Shown here one piece after another: positions 43,657 to 52,510 of a stretch of DNA of 64,000 nucleotides; position 1 is the stretch's first letter; each line of letters begins with the position of its first letter. This stretch comes from Cognatiyoonia koreensis (GTDB lineage: Bacteria; Pseudomonadota; Alphaproteobacteria; Rhodobacterales; Rhodobacteraceae), in the NCBI RefSeq assembly GCF_900109295.1, contig NZ_FOIZ01000001.1, forward strand, positions 2,108,001 to 2,172,000, read 5' to 3'. The notes under the pieces were generated by a model. It had not been told where the DNA came from. It ran no database searches and saw only the letters and a list, made by a program, of their open reading frames with translations. A program made the position numbers and the translations under genes.

Positions 43657-45390
43657 CTATAACGTACACGGCTCTGGCCGCTCCAACTGGACGGGCTGGA
43701 AATGGAACCATTTGCGGATGAAGGGGTGGTGGACCATTGCATCGATGTCGCCCTGCACGTCAGCCGCGCTGATGTTGGTGAAAGACTGCCCGTTCATCGT
43801 GTAGCTGACCGCCACGTCGGGATTGTCGGCAAGATGGGCGATCAGGTCATAGTAGACGATGGCAAATCCGCGCCGCTTGTAGTCGTTGAGGAAATAGCTG
43901 TCGTCTGCCTCGGTGATTTCGGCGACGTCGTTGAGGTATGTGAATGGCCCCGGCGCATTGCCAAAGACGGCATGATTGCTGACCCCACCTTCCAGCCGCA
44001 AGTTCGCGAACATGTTGATCGACTGGGCTGTTTTCAGGCCAAAATAAGGGGCGGCCCCGTTCGCAAAATAGAGACCGGCAGCGGCGATCCCGCAGACCCA
44101 TGCGGCCGTGCTGAATTTTTCCTTTGTGACGCCGACACCTTCTTTCCCGTATTTCAGGATCAGAAAGCAAAGTGGCAGGACAAATGGCAGCAGATAAAGG
44201 TTGGACAGGCTGAAGTCGTGCCCCTTCATCGCCATCGCCCCACCGACAAGGAACGTCAGGAAGGCGGCGATATAAAGCGGCTGCTGGATACGCGTCCTGA
44301 TGAACGCCATTTCAGGCGATGCGCCGATCCGGTCCGTCGCTTCGCGGTCGAGCCAGAGAACGTGCATGGAAATCGAAAGCGTCGTGAAGGCGATATAGGC
44401 GGCATAGTCGGACAGCCCGAGGAACAGGTGGAAGAAAATCCCAAACACCAGCCCGATGTAACGCGTGGGCCGGTAGAGCAAGCCGAGCATGATCGCGCCT
44501 TCGACCACATACGTGCCATAGATCGCGGAATAGTCGATGAACGATCCACCCATCATGCTGAACGGGGCCGGCATGTCCTGCCAGAGATAGACCGCACAGC
44601 TCATCGTGGGGTCCATGAAATCGGTGTTGATCTTGTGGAAGATGCCGAAGACATACATCACCAGCAGTGATCCGCGCCCGGCGAGGATGAAGTTTTCGAA
44701 CACGTTCGCGATGGGCTGGCTGCGGATGAATGCCCAGAAAAACGACAGCCAATAGCCGACGATCACCACGGTGCGCAGCATTGTGTGATTGGACTGCGCC
44801 GGGGCCTGCGCGATGGTGCTGATCGTGCTTGCCAGCATCAACAGGAACAGCGCCCGCGATGATCCGGGCCGCCACAGCAGGAACAGCGCCGCCGCGAAGA
44901 CCGCAATCAGGTCCATCGCTGGCGGATAGCGGTCATAGGCGAAGGCATAGTTGAAGACGTGGAACAGCGAAAACAGACCGAAGAAAAAGCTGAACAGAAT
45001 TTGGCGCTGCGACGTTTCTTCGGCATTGATCGCATCGCGCCCCATCAGGAACAGCGTCAGCCAGCGGCCAGAGCGCAGCACCGGATACACCGTCGCCGAA
45101 AGCAACGGCTGGGCAAAGATCATCTGGTTCAGCCGGTTGAACAGGTTGGATGGCGTGGACATCAGCGCCAGCGCGTTCGTGGCATCTGCCCCGCCGACAC
45201 GGCGGCCTTCGGTTTCGACAACCATCCCCTGATCGACGTCAAACCCTTCGCGTTCCAGTTCGGCCCGTTTTTCGGCATGGGTGCGCAAATCCACGAGGGC
45301 GATTTCGCCCAACGACTCGCGTAGCCGCAACATTTTCACGTAGCGGGTGCAGAACGGACATTCGCCGTCATAGTAGATATGCGTTGCCAT
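43657..45390 (-). CDS. DCC (DUF393) thiol-disulfide domain fused to an HTTM membrane domain
   Basis: A 577-residue fusion. Residues 1-110 are a DCC/DUF393 thiol-disulfide domain with IYYDGECPFCTRYVKML (Cys11-x2-Cys14) and GADATNALALM. From about 130 to 450 come many helices resembling the HTTM domain of vitamin K-dependent gamma-carboxylase relatives (FGIFHKINTDFMDP, GIFFHLFLGLSDYAAYIAF). A soluble C-terminal part from about 460 contains AVFGNAPGPFTYLNDVAEI. The substrate is unknown; a redox or carboxylation-like role at the membrane is only a guess. It is divergent from tauR with 148 bases between. Confidence 0.75.
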   Translation of the reverse strand: MATHIYYDGECPFCTRYVKMLRLRESLGEIALVDLRTHAEKRAELEREGFDVDQGMVVETEGRRVGGADATNALALMSTPSNLFNRLNQMIFAQPLLSATVYPVLRSGRWLTLFLMGRDAINAEETSQRQILFSFFFGLFSLFHVFNYAFAYDRYPPAMDLIAVFAAALFLLWRPGSSRALFLLMLASTISTIAQAPAQSNHTMLRTVVIVGYWLSFFWAFIRSQPIANVFENFILAGRGSLLVMYVFGIFHKINTDFMDPTMSCAVYLWQDMPAPFSMMGGSFIDYSAIYGTYVVEGAIMLGLLYRPTRYIGLVFGIFFHLFLGLSDYAAYIAFTTLSISMHVLWLDREATDRIGASPEMAFIRTRIQQPLYIAAFLTFLVGGAMAMKGHDFSLSNLYLLPFVLPLCFLILKYGKEGVGVTKEKFSTAAWVCGIAAAGLYFANGAAPYFGLKTAQSINMFANLRLEGGVSNHAVFGNAPGPFTYLNDVAEITEADDSYFLNDYKRRGFAIVYYDLIAHLADNPDVAVSYTMNGQSFTNISAADVQGDIDAMVHHPFIRKWFHFQPVQLERPEPCTL

Positions 45391-45538
45391 CAGCCTGTCT
45401 TTCTGCGCTGCCGGATTGTTCCGGTTTAGCTGCGAAAAGCGGCAATGCTGGGGCTGATTGGGGGAGATTTGGGGACAATCGGACGGGTTGCCAAAGGTTT
45501 GCGATAAGGCCAATCTGTCACCACCATAAGGCCACATG

Positions 45539-47002
45539 ATGTCGATATCGCTTGAAACCTTCTTTCTTGATCCATCCACCGAAGGCACATTGCAGGCGCG
45601 GATTCAGCAGATGGTGGCGCAGGGGATTTTGGCCGGGCGCTTTCGGTCGGGTGAACGCCTTCCGTCTTCGCGCAAGATGGCCGAGCATCTGGGTGTCAGC
45701 CGCATCACCGTCACGCTGGCTTACACCGAATTGGTGGCCGACGACTATCTGACCTCGCGCGGGCGGTCGGGTTATTTCGTGTCCGACAATGCGCCGGAGC
45801 CGCCGGCCTTTACCGCCCAACGCGCACGGACCACGACCGTCGACTGGAACCGCGCGCTAGGTCATCGCTACAGTGACGGGCTGGGCATGCAAAAGCCGAG
45901 CGACTGGGCGCAGTACAAGTATCCGTTTATTTACGGTCAAGCTGATCCCACCCTGTTTGATACGGCGAACTGGCGCCTTTGCGCCTTGCAAGCCCTTGGC
46001 AAGCGGGATTTCGCGGCGCTGACGGCTGATTATTTCGACGGTGACGATCCACAGTTGATCGAATTCATCGCGCGTCAGACTTTACCACGGCGCGGTATTC
46101 TTGCGTCGCCTGACGAGATCCTTGTGACGATGGGCGCGCAGAATGCCCTTTGGATCACGGCGCAGATTTTGCTGACGCAACGCCGTCGTGCTGCGACAGA
46201 AGACCCGTGCTATCCGGCGTTGCGGTCGATCCTGACCCAAGCGCGCTGCCAGTTGAGCCATATTCCGGTCGATTCCAACGGGTTGCCGCCCGACTTGCTG
46301 CCCCGCGATACCGACGTGGTCTTTACCACCCCGAGCCATCAGTGTCCGACGTCAGCCACGATGCCTGTTGCCCGCCGCAAGGCATTGCTGGAACGGGCGG
46401 AGCGGGATGATTTTCTGGTGGTCGAGGATGATTATGAATTCGAAATGGCGTTTCTGGGAGCCCCGTCGCCATCGTTGAAATCGCTCGATGATACCGGGCG
46501 GGTCATCTATGTCGGATCGTTTTCGAAATCACTGTTTCCGGGGTTGCGTCTTGGGTATCTGGTCGGCCCTGCCCCGTTTATCCACGAGGCCCGCGCGCTG
46601 AGGGCGTCTGTGCTGCGTCATGCGCCGGGGCATATCCAGCGCACGGTCGCCTATTTTCTGTCGCTTGGCCACTACGATGCGTTGGTGCGGCGCACCAGCA
46701 AGGCCTATCACGACCGGCGGCAAGTGATTGATGCAGCCCTTGCGGCGGAAGGTATTACGGTTGCGGGCGAAGGCGCATATGGCGGTTCGTCGGTCTGGCT
46801 GCGCGCACCGGCGCAGATCAATACAACCCTGCTCGCCCAGCACTTGCGTGACAAGGGCGTTCTGATCGAACCGGGCGCGCCTTTTTTCGCCGGGGACAGC
46901 CCGCCGCAGAATTATTTCCGACTGGCCTATTCGTCGATTGGACCCAAGCGGATCACCGAAGGTGTCGCCCTGATTGGTCAGGCCATGCGCGAGATGATGT
47001 GA
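45539..47002 (+). CDS. tauR: MocR-type regulator of taurine catabolism
   Basis: A 487-residue MocR/GntR-type protein. Residues about 10-75 form the winged helix (LQARIQQMVAQGILAGRFRS, LPSSRKMAEHLGVSRITVTLAY), and the rest is an aminotransferase-I fold with the PLP lysine in GSFSKSLFPGLRLGYL. TauR is known in Rhodobacter capsulatus to activate tpa in response to taurine. Here it lies directly upstream of xsc, and both tpa and xsc have the same direct-repeat pair. AAGG at 45528-45531 is better spaced for the ATG at 45539 than for that at 45536. A hairpin terminator follows. Confidence 0.9.
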   Translation: MSISLETFFLDPSTEGTLQARIQQMVAQGILAGRFRSGERLPSSRKMAEHLGVSRITVTLAYTELVADDYLTSRGRSGYFVSDNAPEPPAFTAQRARTTTVDWNRALGHRYSDGLGMQKPSDWAQYKYPFIYGQADPTLFDTANWRLCALQALGKRDFAALTADYFDGDDPQLIEFIARQTLPRRGILASPDEILVTMGAQNALWITAQILLTQRRRAATEDPCYPALRSILTQARCQLSHIPVDSNGLPPDLLPRDTDVVFTTPSHQCPTSATMPVARRKALLERAERDDFLVVEDDYEFEMAFLGAPSPSLKSLDDTGRVIYVGSFSKSLFPGLRLGYLVGPAPFIHEARALRASVLRHAPGHIQRTVAYFLSLGHYDALVRRTSKAYHDRRQVIDAALAAEGITVAGEGAYGGSSVWLRAPAQINTTLLAQHLRDKGVLIEPGAPFFAGDSPPQNYFRLAYSSIGPKRITEGVALIGQAMREMM

Positions 47003-47069
47003 TTTCGAAACCGCATGCAGAATCATTGTATTTCAGCGCACCTGTGCTAAACCAAGTGACAAGTAAAGT

Positions 47070-47091
47070 TGAGACCTTGAGTCTCATTTTT
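47070..47091 (+). terminator. Rho-independent terminator of tauR
   Basis: TGAGAC pairs with GTCTCA (6 base pairs, loop CTTGA), followed by TTTTT at 47087-47091. It lies 67 bases after the tauR stop and directly before the box of the xsc promoter, so xsc has its own promoter. Confidence 0.78.
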
Positions 47092-47098
47092 GAAAGCC

Positions 47099-47131
47099 CT
47101 GGCATTAACTGACGACATCAACTGGCCCTAT
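47099..47131 (+). promoter_or_regulatory. Probable TauR box upstream of xsc
   Basis: Direct repeats CTGGCATTAA (47099-47108) and CTGGCCCTAT (47122-47131), 23 bases start to start with a 13-base spacer, 90 bases before xsc. The second repeat is identical to that at tpa and the spacing is the same to the base. Confidence 0.8.
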
Positions 47132-47221
47132 CGCAAAACGGCTCAATGACCTTAATGTGCAGCCAATGATTTCAGGGCAATCGCGCCGCGCACGTATCCT
47201 ATGAGGGGAAGGACCCAACCC

Positions 47222-48994
47222 ATGAAAATGACGACCGAAGAAGCATTCGTCAAAACCTTGCAACGCCATGGCATCCGTCATGCGTTCGGGATCATCGGCT
47301 CTGCCATGATGCCGATTTCCGACATCTTCCCCACAGCCGGAATCAAGTTCTGGGATTGCGCCCATGAAGGCTCTGCCGGTTTCATGGCCGACGGCTACAC
47401 CCGCGCGACGGGCGAAATGTCGATGATGATCGCGCAGAACGGTCCGGGCATCACCAATTTCGTCACCGCCGTGAAGACGGCCTATTGGAATCACACACCG
47501 CTTTTGCTGGTCACACCGCAGGCCGCGAACAAGACCATCGGTCAGGGTGGCTTCCAGGAAGTCGAACAGATGAAACTGTTCGAAGACATGGTCGCATATC
47601 AGGAAGAGGTCCGCGACCCGTCCCGTGTCTGCGAAGTGCTGGCCCGCGTCATTTCCAAGGCCCACCGTCTGTCCGGCCCTGCGCAGATCAACATTCCGCG
47701 TGATTTCTGGACCCAAGTTATCGACGTTGAAATCCCCGATCCGATCAATTTCGAAGTGTCGCCCGGCGGTGAGGCATCCGTCACAAAAGCAGCCGAATTG
47801 CTGTCAAACGCCAAGTTCCCCGTCATCCTGAACGGCGCGGGCGTTGTCCTGTCCGAAGGCGGAATCGCGGCATCCAAGGCGTTGGCCGAGGCGCTGGATG
47901 CGCCCGTTTGCGTCGGCTATCAGCACAACGATGCATTCCCCGGTTCGCATCCGCTGTTTGCCGGACCGTTGGGTTACAACGGATCCAAGGCGGGAATGGA
48001 GCTGATTTCGAAGGCCGACGTCGTGTTGGCGCTTGGTACACGTCTGAACCCTTTTTCAACCTTGCCCGGATACGGCATCGATTACTGGCCCGCAGACGCG
48101 AAAGTCATCCAGGTCGACATCAACCCCGACCGCATCGGTCTGACCAAGAAAGTCACTGTCGGCATCGTCGGCGACGCTGCGAAAGTGGCCAAGGGGATCA
48201 CGGCGCAACTGTCCGACAGCGCGGGTGATGCGGGCCGTGATGACCGCAAGGCGCTGATCGCGAACACCAAGTCCAAGTGGAAGCAGGAACTGTCGTCCAT
48301 GGATCACGAGGATGATGATCCGGGCACCACCTGGAACCAGCGTGCACGCGCCGACAAGCCCGACTGGATGTCCCCGCGCATGGCGTGGCGTGCCATTCAG
48401 GCCGCACTTCCGCGTGAGGCGATCATCTCTTCTGACATCGGCAACAACTGTGCCATCGGCAACGCCTATCCCGACTTTGACGAAGGTCGCAAGTATCTGG
48501 CCCCCGGTCTGTTCGGCCCTTGCGGTTACGGTCTGCCGTCCATCGTTGGTGCGAAGATCGGTCAGCCAGATGTGCCGGTTGTCGGGTTTGCCGGTGACGG
48601 TGCATTCGGAATCGCGGTGAACGAGCTGACGGCGATCGGTCGTGGCGACTGGCCCGGCATCACGCAGATCGTGTTCCGCAACTATCAGTGGGGCGCTGAA
48701 AAGCGGAATTCGACCCTATGGTTTGACGATAACTTTGTCGGCACCGAACTGGATACGCAGGTGAATTATGCCGGTATCGCACAGGCCTGTGGCCTGAAGG
48801 GCGTTCAGGTCAAGACGATGGAAGAACTGACCGATGCGCTGAGCACCGCAATCAAGGAGCAGATGGATAGCAACACCACGACACTGATTGAAGTCCTGCT
48901 TAATCAGGAACTGGGCGAACCGTTCCGTCGCGACGCGATGAAAAAGCCGGTGCGGGTCGCGGGTATCAGTGCCGCTGATATGGCGGCCGAGTAA
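47222..48994 (+). CDS. xsc: Sulfoacetaldehyde acetyltransferase
   Basis: A 590-residue ThDP enzyme with the Xsc pattern: FGIIGSAMMPISDIFP, DCAHEGSAGFMADGYTRATG with the ThDP-activating Glu, QNGPGITNFVTAV, and the C-terminal ThDP-Mg motif GDGAFGIAVNELTAIGR with YQWGAEKRNSTLW. It splits sulfoacetaldehyde with phosphate into acetyl phosphate and sulfite. GGAAGGACCC upstream fixes the start at 47222 instead of the in-frame ATG at 47201. First gene of a nine-gene plus-strand operon that processes both products. Confidence 0.96.
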   Translation: MKMTTEEAFVKTLQRHGIRHAFGIIGSAMMPISDIFPTAGIKFWDCAHEGSAGFMADGYTRATGEMSMMIAQNGPGITNFVTAVKTAYWNHTPLLLVTPQAANKTIGQGGFQEVEQMKLFEDMVAYQEEVRDPSRVCEVLARVISKAHRLSGPAQINIPRDFWTQVIDVEIPDPINFEVSPGGEASVTKAAELLSNAKFPVILNGAGVVLSEGGIAASKALAEALDAPVCVGYQHNDAFPGSHPLFAGPLGYNGSKAGMELISKADVVLALGTRLNPFSTLPGYGIDYWPADAKVIQVDINPDRIGLTKKVTVGIVGDAAKVAKGITAQLSDSAGDAGRDDRKALIANTKSKWKQELSSMDHEDDDPGTTWNQRARADKPDWMSPRMAWRAIQAALPREAIISSDIGNNCAIGNAYPDFDEGRKYLAPGLFGPCGYGLPSIVGAKIGQPDVPVVGFAGDGAFGIAVNELTAIGRGDWPGITQIVFRNYQWGAEKRNSTLWFDDNFVGTELDTQVNYAGIAQACGLKGVQVKTMEELTDALSTAIKEQMDSNTTTLIEVLLNQELGEPFRRDAMKKPVRVAGISAADMAAE

Positions 48995-48997
48995 GGT

Positions 48998-49738
48998 TTG
49001 CCATTCGATCTTGGCCCCGGAACGCTTGCCGCCCTCGCTGCCATTCTGGTGGGGGCGGCTTACGTCCGGGGCTATTCGGGCTTTGGCTTTAGTGCGATTT
49101 TCATTGCCGCCGCCGCCCTTTTCACCAATCCATTACCCCTGATCCCGGTGGTATTTGCATGCGAAATGCTCATGACAGTCTTTCAGGCCCGCGGCATTCG
49201 CGGCCATATCGACTGGCACCGGGTCTTTGCGCTGCTGGGCGGTGCCGCGCTGGTTCTGCCGATTTCGGTCAGCATCATCCTGTCATTGGGAGAGACGCAG
49301 GTCCGTCTGACCGTGTCCATCATCGTGCTGGTCATGTCGCTGGTTCTGCTGTCGGGCTGGACGTTGACGCGATTGATCCGCACGCCGGGCAATATCGCGA
49401 TCGGGATGGCCTCGGGTTTGTGCAATGCGGCAGGTGTCGGGGGTCTTCCGGTCGCTGCCACAATGACGGCGCAACCCATTGCCCCCGCACGCTTTCGCGC
49501 AACGATGATCGTTTATCTGACCGGGCTGGATCTGATCACCATGCCACTGATGTGGGCCGGCGGGCTGGTCACATGGGATACGGCGCTTGGCGCTGCCCTT
49601 GCCTTTCCGCTGCTGGGCCTTGGTGTCTGGCTGGGTGGGCGGCGTTTCGGCGCAGCCAGTCCGGAGGGGTTTCGCACCTTCGCCATTTCGCTACTGTTGG
49701 TCTTGGCCGTTCTTGGCCTGATCCGCACTTTGACCTGA
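48998..49738 (+). CDS. TauE/SafE family sulfite exporter, first copy
   Basis: A 246-residue membrane protein with about eight helices in two similar halves (VRGYSGFGFSAIFIAAA in the first, GNIAIGMASGLCNAAGVGGLP in the second), the TauE/SafE pattern. It probably exports sulfite released by Xsc. The start is a TTG three bases after the xsc stop with AAGG just before it. A second, different TauE/SafE gene lies after ackA in the same operon. Confidence 0.85.
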   Translation: MPFDLGPGTLAALAAILVGAAYVRGYSGFGFSAIFIAAAALFTNPLPLIPVVFACEMLMTVFQARGIRGHIDWHRVFALLGGAALVLPISVSIILSLGETQVRLTVSIIVLVMSLVLLSGWTLTRLIRTPGNIAIGMASGLCNAAGVGGLPVAATMTAQPIAPARFRATMIVYLTGLDLITMPLMWAGGLVTWDTALGAALAFPLLGLGVWLGGRRFGAASPEGFRTFAISLLLVLAVLGLIRTLT

Positions 49739-49747
49739 AAGACTGAC

Positions 49748-50686
49748 ATGACCCCATCCCCATTCATTTCCGAGGACACTGCCGTTGCCCCGGCCAATAT
49801 CATCAAGATGGGCCAGGATTTCGGGTCACCCCGCGTGGCGATTGCGCGCGCCAACGCACCGCTGCCGATGAAGGCCGCCAAGGAAGCCACCGAGGCCGAT
49901 CTGATGATTCCCGTTTTCATCGGTGAGGCCGACCAGATCAAGGCCGAGGCTGCGAAACTGGACTGGGACATTTCCGCCTATGATCTGCACGACACCACGG
50001 GCGAAGAAGAGGCCGGGATGAAGGCTGCCGCCCTGTGTGGTCAGGGTGAGGCCGATGTTTTGATGAAGGGCCAGCTTCATACCGACGTCTTTATGAAATC
50101 TGCGGTCAATCGCAATAACGGCCTGCGCTCCGGTCGCCGCTTTGTCCATATCTTTCATATTTCCCACCCCGACGGGGGCCGTCCCATCCTGATTTCGGAC
50201 GCTGCTGTCAACGTCGCCCCCAATATCGAGACCCGTCAGGATTGTATCCGCGAATGCGTCGCCCTGCTGGATCGCCTTGGCACATCCCGCCCGAAGATCG
50301 CGATTCTGTCCGCCACGGAGAGCGTGATTCCTGCGGTTCCCTCTTCTGGCGAGGCGCGTGAACTGGCGGAGTGGGCCAAGGACAACGTTCCGAATGCGGA
50401 TGTATCCGGCCCGCTGGCGTTCGATTTGATCCTGTCCCCCAAGGCCGTCGCCACGAAGAAGCTGACGGACGATCCTGTCGCCGGCCAAGCCGATGCGATC
50501 ATCGTGCCGGACATCGTGTCGGGCAACGCATTGTTCAAGGCGTTCGTCTATCTCAAGGGCGGGTGCGCTGCGGGGATTGTCACCGGCGCGAAAGTGCCGA
50601 TCCTGCTAACCTCTCGTGCTGATCCGGCGGCGGCGCGTATGGCGTCTGTCGCTTTGGCCGCCATTCAATGCGGTTTGCCAAAATGA
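49748..50686 (+). CDS. pta: Phosphate acetyltransferase
   Basis: A 312-residue Pta of the short, single-domain kind: ADVLMKGQLHTDVFMKSAV, LISDAAVNVAPNIETRQDCI, ATESVIPAVPSSGEA and ADAIIVPDIVSGNALFKA. It turns acetyl phosphate from Xsc into acetyl-CoA. This is the usual enzyme of taurine operons in Rhodobacterales. Its stop overlaps the ackA start (ATGA). Confidence 0.92.
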   Translation: MTPSPFISEDTAVAPANIIKMGQDFGSPRVAIARANAPLPMKAAKEATEADLMIPVFIGEADQIKAEAAKLDWDISAYDLHDTTGEEEAGMKAAALCGQGEADVLMKGQLHTDVFMKSAVNRNNGLRSGRRFVHIFHISHPDGGRPILISDAAVNVAPNIETRQDCIRECVALLDRLGTSRPKIAILSATESVIPAVPSSGEARELAEWAKDNVPNADVSGPLAFDLILSPKAVATKKLTDDPVAGQADAIIVPDIVSGNALFKAFVYLKGGCAAGIVTGAKVPILLTSRADPAAARMASVALAAIQCGLPK

Positions 50687-51741
50687 TCCTTGTCCTGAAT
50701 GCCGGTTCTTCCTCTCTCAAGATCGAGGTGTTTGACGAAAACCTGACGTCGCTGATTACAGGTGCTGTCACCAATATCGGCACGGATGGCGAGCTGAAGC
50801 TGCGCAAATCGGTCACGCAGGTCACCGCATTGACCCATGCCGACGCTCTTTCGCTGATGCTGGATGCGCTGACAGAGGCCGGGTTCGGTATCGACACCCT
50901 GTCAGCTGCCGCCCACCGTGTTGTGCATGGCGGCACCATTCTGACCCGTCCTGCAAAGGTGACGCCGGAAGTGATCCGCGCAATTGAAAGTGTGATCCCC
51001 CTCGCTCCGCTGCATAATCCGAACAATCTTGCGGGGCTGATGGCGCTGCAGAAGGTTGCGCCTGAACTGCCGCAGTACTGTTCCTTTGGAACCGCTTTTC
51101 ACGCAACAAACCCGGACGTCGCGATCCGCTATGCCATTCCACAGACGCAGCATGACGCGGGTATCCGACGCTATGGGTTCCACGGTTTGTCCTATGCCAA
51201 TATGGTTGCCGATTTCGGTGATGATCTGCCAGAGCATCTGCTGGCCTTCCATCTGGGCAACGGCGCATCGCTGTGCGCAATCAAGGATGGCAAATCCATT
51301 GCAACATCTATGGGCTATTCGCCGCTGTCCGGCCTGACGATGGGTACGCGGTCCGGCGACATCGACGGTGCCGCTGTCTTGCGCATGTCCCAGTCGCTGG
51401 GCGAGGAAGAAACGGACCGTATGCTGAACAAGGTCAGTGGGCTTCAAGCCCTTGCCGGCGACAACAACATGAAGACGCTTTTGCAACGCGACGACGCCGC
51501 CGCGCAGTTTGCTGTCGAGCATTTCTGCTATTGGGCCGCCCGCCATGCCGGGTCTGCCGTGGTTGCAATGGGCGGTCTTGACGCGGTCGCCTTTACCGGC
51601 GGGATCGGTGAGAACGCGGCACCCGTGCGGGACCGCATCATGGAATTGCTTGCCTTTTTGGGCACGGTGCCGGTGCATATCATCGAGGCGGATGAGGAAA
51701 AGCAGATCGCCCGTGACGCATTGGCCCTGATGAACGCATGA
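50683..51741 (+). CDS. ackA: Acetate kinase, short form
   Basis: A 352-residue acetate kinase. VLNAGSSSLKIEVFDE binds phosphate, HRVVHGG, FGTAFHATNP, RYGFHGLSYANMV and LGNGASLCAIKDGKSIATSM are the family blocks, and AFTGGIGENAAPVRDRI is the adenosine site. About 40 residues are missing compared with the usual near-395 length, mainly in loops; catalytic blocks are present. It would convert acetyl phosphate and ADP to acetate and ATP. Overlaps pta and the next exporter gene by four bases on each side. Confidence 0.88.
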   Translation: MILVLNAGSSSLKIEVFDENLTSLITGAVTNIGTDGELKLRKSVTQVTALTHADALSLMLDALTEAGFGIDTLSAAAHRVVHGGTILTRPAKVTPEVIRAIESVIPLAPLHNPNNLAGLMALQKVAPELPQYCSFGTAFHATNPDVAIRYAIPQTQHDAGIRRYGFHGLSYANMVADFGDDLPEHLLAFHLGNGASLCAIKDGKSIATSMGYSPLSGLTMGTRSGDIDGAAVLRMSQSLGEEETDRMLNKVSGLQALAGDNNMKTLLQRDDAAAQFAVEHFCYWAARHAGSAVVAMGGLDAVAFTGGIGENAAPVRDRIMELLAFLGTVPVHIIEADEEKQIARDALALMNA

Positions 51742-52499
51742 ACGCAGCCTATGATCTTACAGCGCTAAGCGCCCAAGAGTTCTGGATCGTGACCGGAATC
51801 GTGATCGCGGCCGGCATGGTGCGCGGTTTTTCGGGCTTCGCCCTGTCGGCACTTGTCATGGCCACTGCTGTCACGATCCTGCCACCTGTCGAATTGCTGC
51901 CTATGCTGTGGTGGTTGGAAATGTCCGCGTCGCTGATGATGCTGAAGGGCGGTTGGGCCGAAGCGGATCGCGGCACGGCGTTCGGTTTGGTCTTTGGTTC
52001 GGCACTTGGCTGGCCGCTTGGGCTGTGGCTGACCACATCGATCGATGTGGCGACATCCAAGGTGGTCGCGCTTGTCGTGATCCTGATCCTCGCCGCGAGC
52101 CAGCTCGCAAAAGTGCGCCTGCCCTTTCTTGCCACCCGTGCCGGGCTTTATAGCACCGGTATTGTCGCCGGGATTGTGTCCGGTCTTGCCCATGTCGGCG
52201 GTATGGTCGTGGCGTTCTATGTGCTGGCCTCTGACGCGCCTGCAAAGCAGATGCGCGGCTCGCTGGTTCTGTTCCTGTTTCTTGGGGCGCTGGTGTCCTT
52301 TTTCATCCAGCTTGCTTTCGGCGTGATGGATTGGTCCGGTGTCAGCCGTGGCCTTGTCTTTGCTGTTCCCACGATGATTGGCGTCTTTCTGGGCCAGCTG
52401 CTTTTCACAGAGCGGTTTGCCCCGTATTATCGCCCCTTCTGTCTTTCGCTGCTTGTCGGGCTTGCCGGTCTTGGCCTGGTCCGCACGCAGCTTGCTTGA
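51738..52499 (+). CDS. TauE/SafE family sulfite exporter, second copy
   Basis: A 253-residue membrane protein with about eight helices; the family repeats appear as GMVRGFSGFALSALVMA and YSTGIVAGIVSGLAHVGGMVVAF. It is only distantly like the first copy in this operon, so the two may differ in direction, affinity or substrate. ATGA overlap with ackA; the soeA start follows after 11 bases, so its product acts in the same sulfite step. Confidence 0.85.
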   Translation: MNAAYDLTALSAQEFWIVTGIVIAAGMVRGFSGFALSALVMATAVTILPPVELLPMLWWLEMSASLMMLKGGWAEADRGTAFGLVFGSALGWPLGLWLTTSIDVATSKVVALVVILILAASQLAKVRLPFLATRAGLYSTGIVAGIVSGLAHVGGMVVAFYVLASDAPAKQMRGSLVLFLFLGALVSFFIQLAFGVMDWSGVSRGLVFAVPTMIGVFLGQLLFTERFAPYYRPFCLSLLVGLAGLGLVRTQLA

Positions 52500-52510
52500 A
52501 AGGTTTACAC

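Noticed and set aside
43702..44670. Plus-strand open frame (322 residues) over the DCC-HTTM gene
   Set aside because: The minus-strand product has coherent thiol-disulfide and membrane domains; the plus-strand one is highly charged without features.
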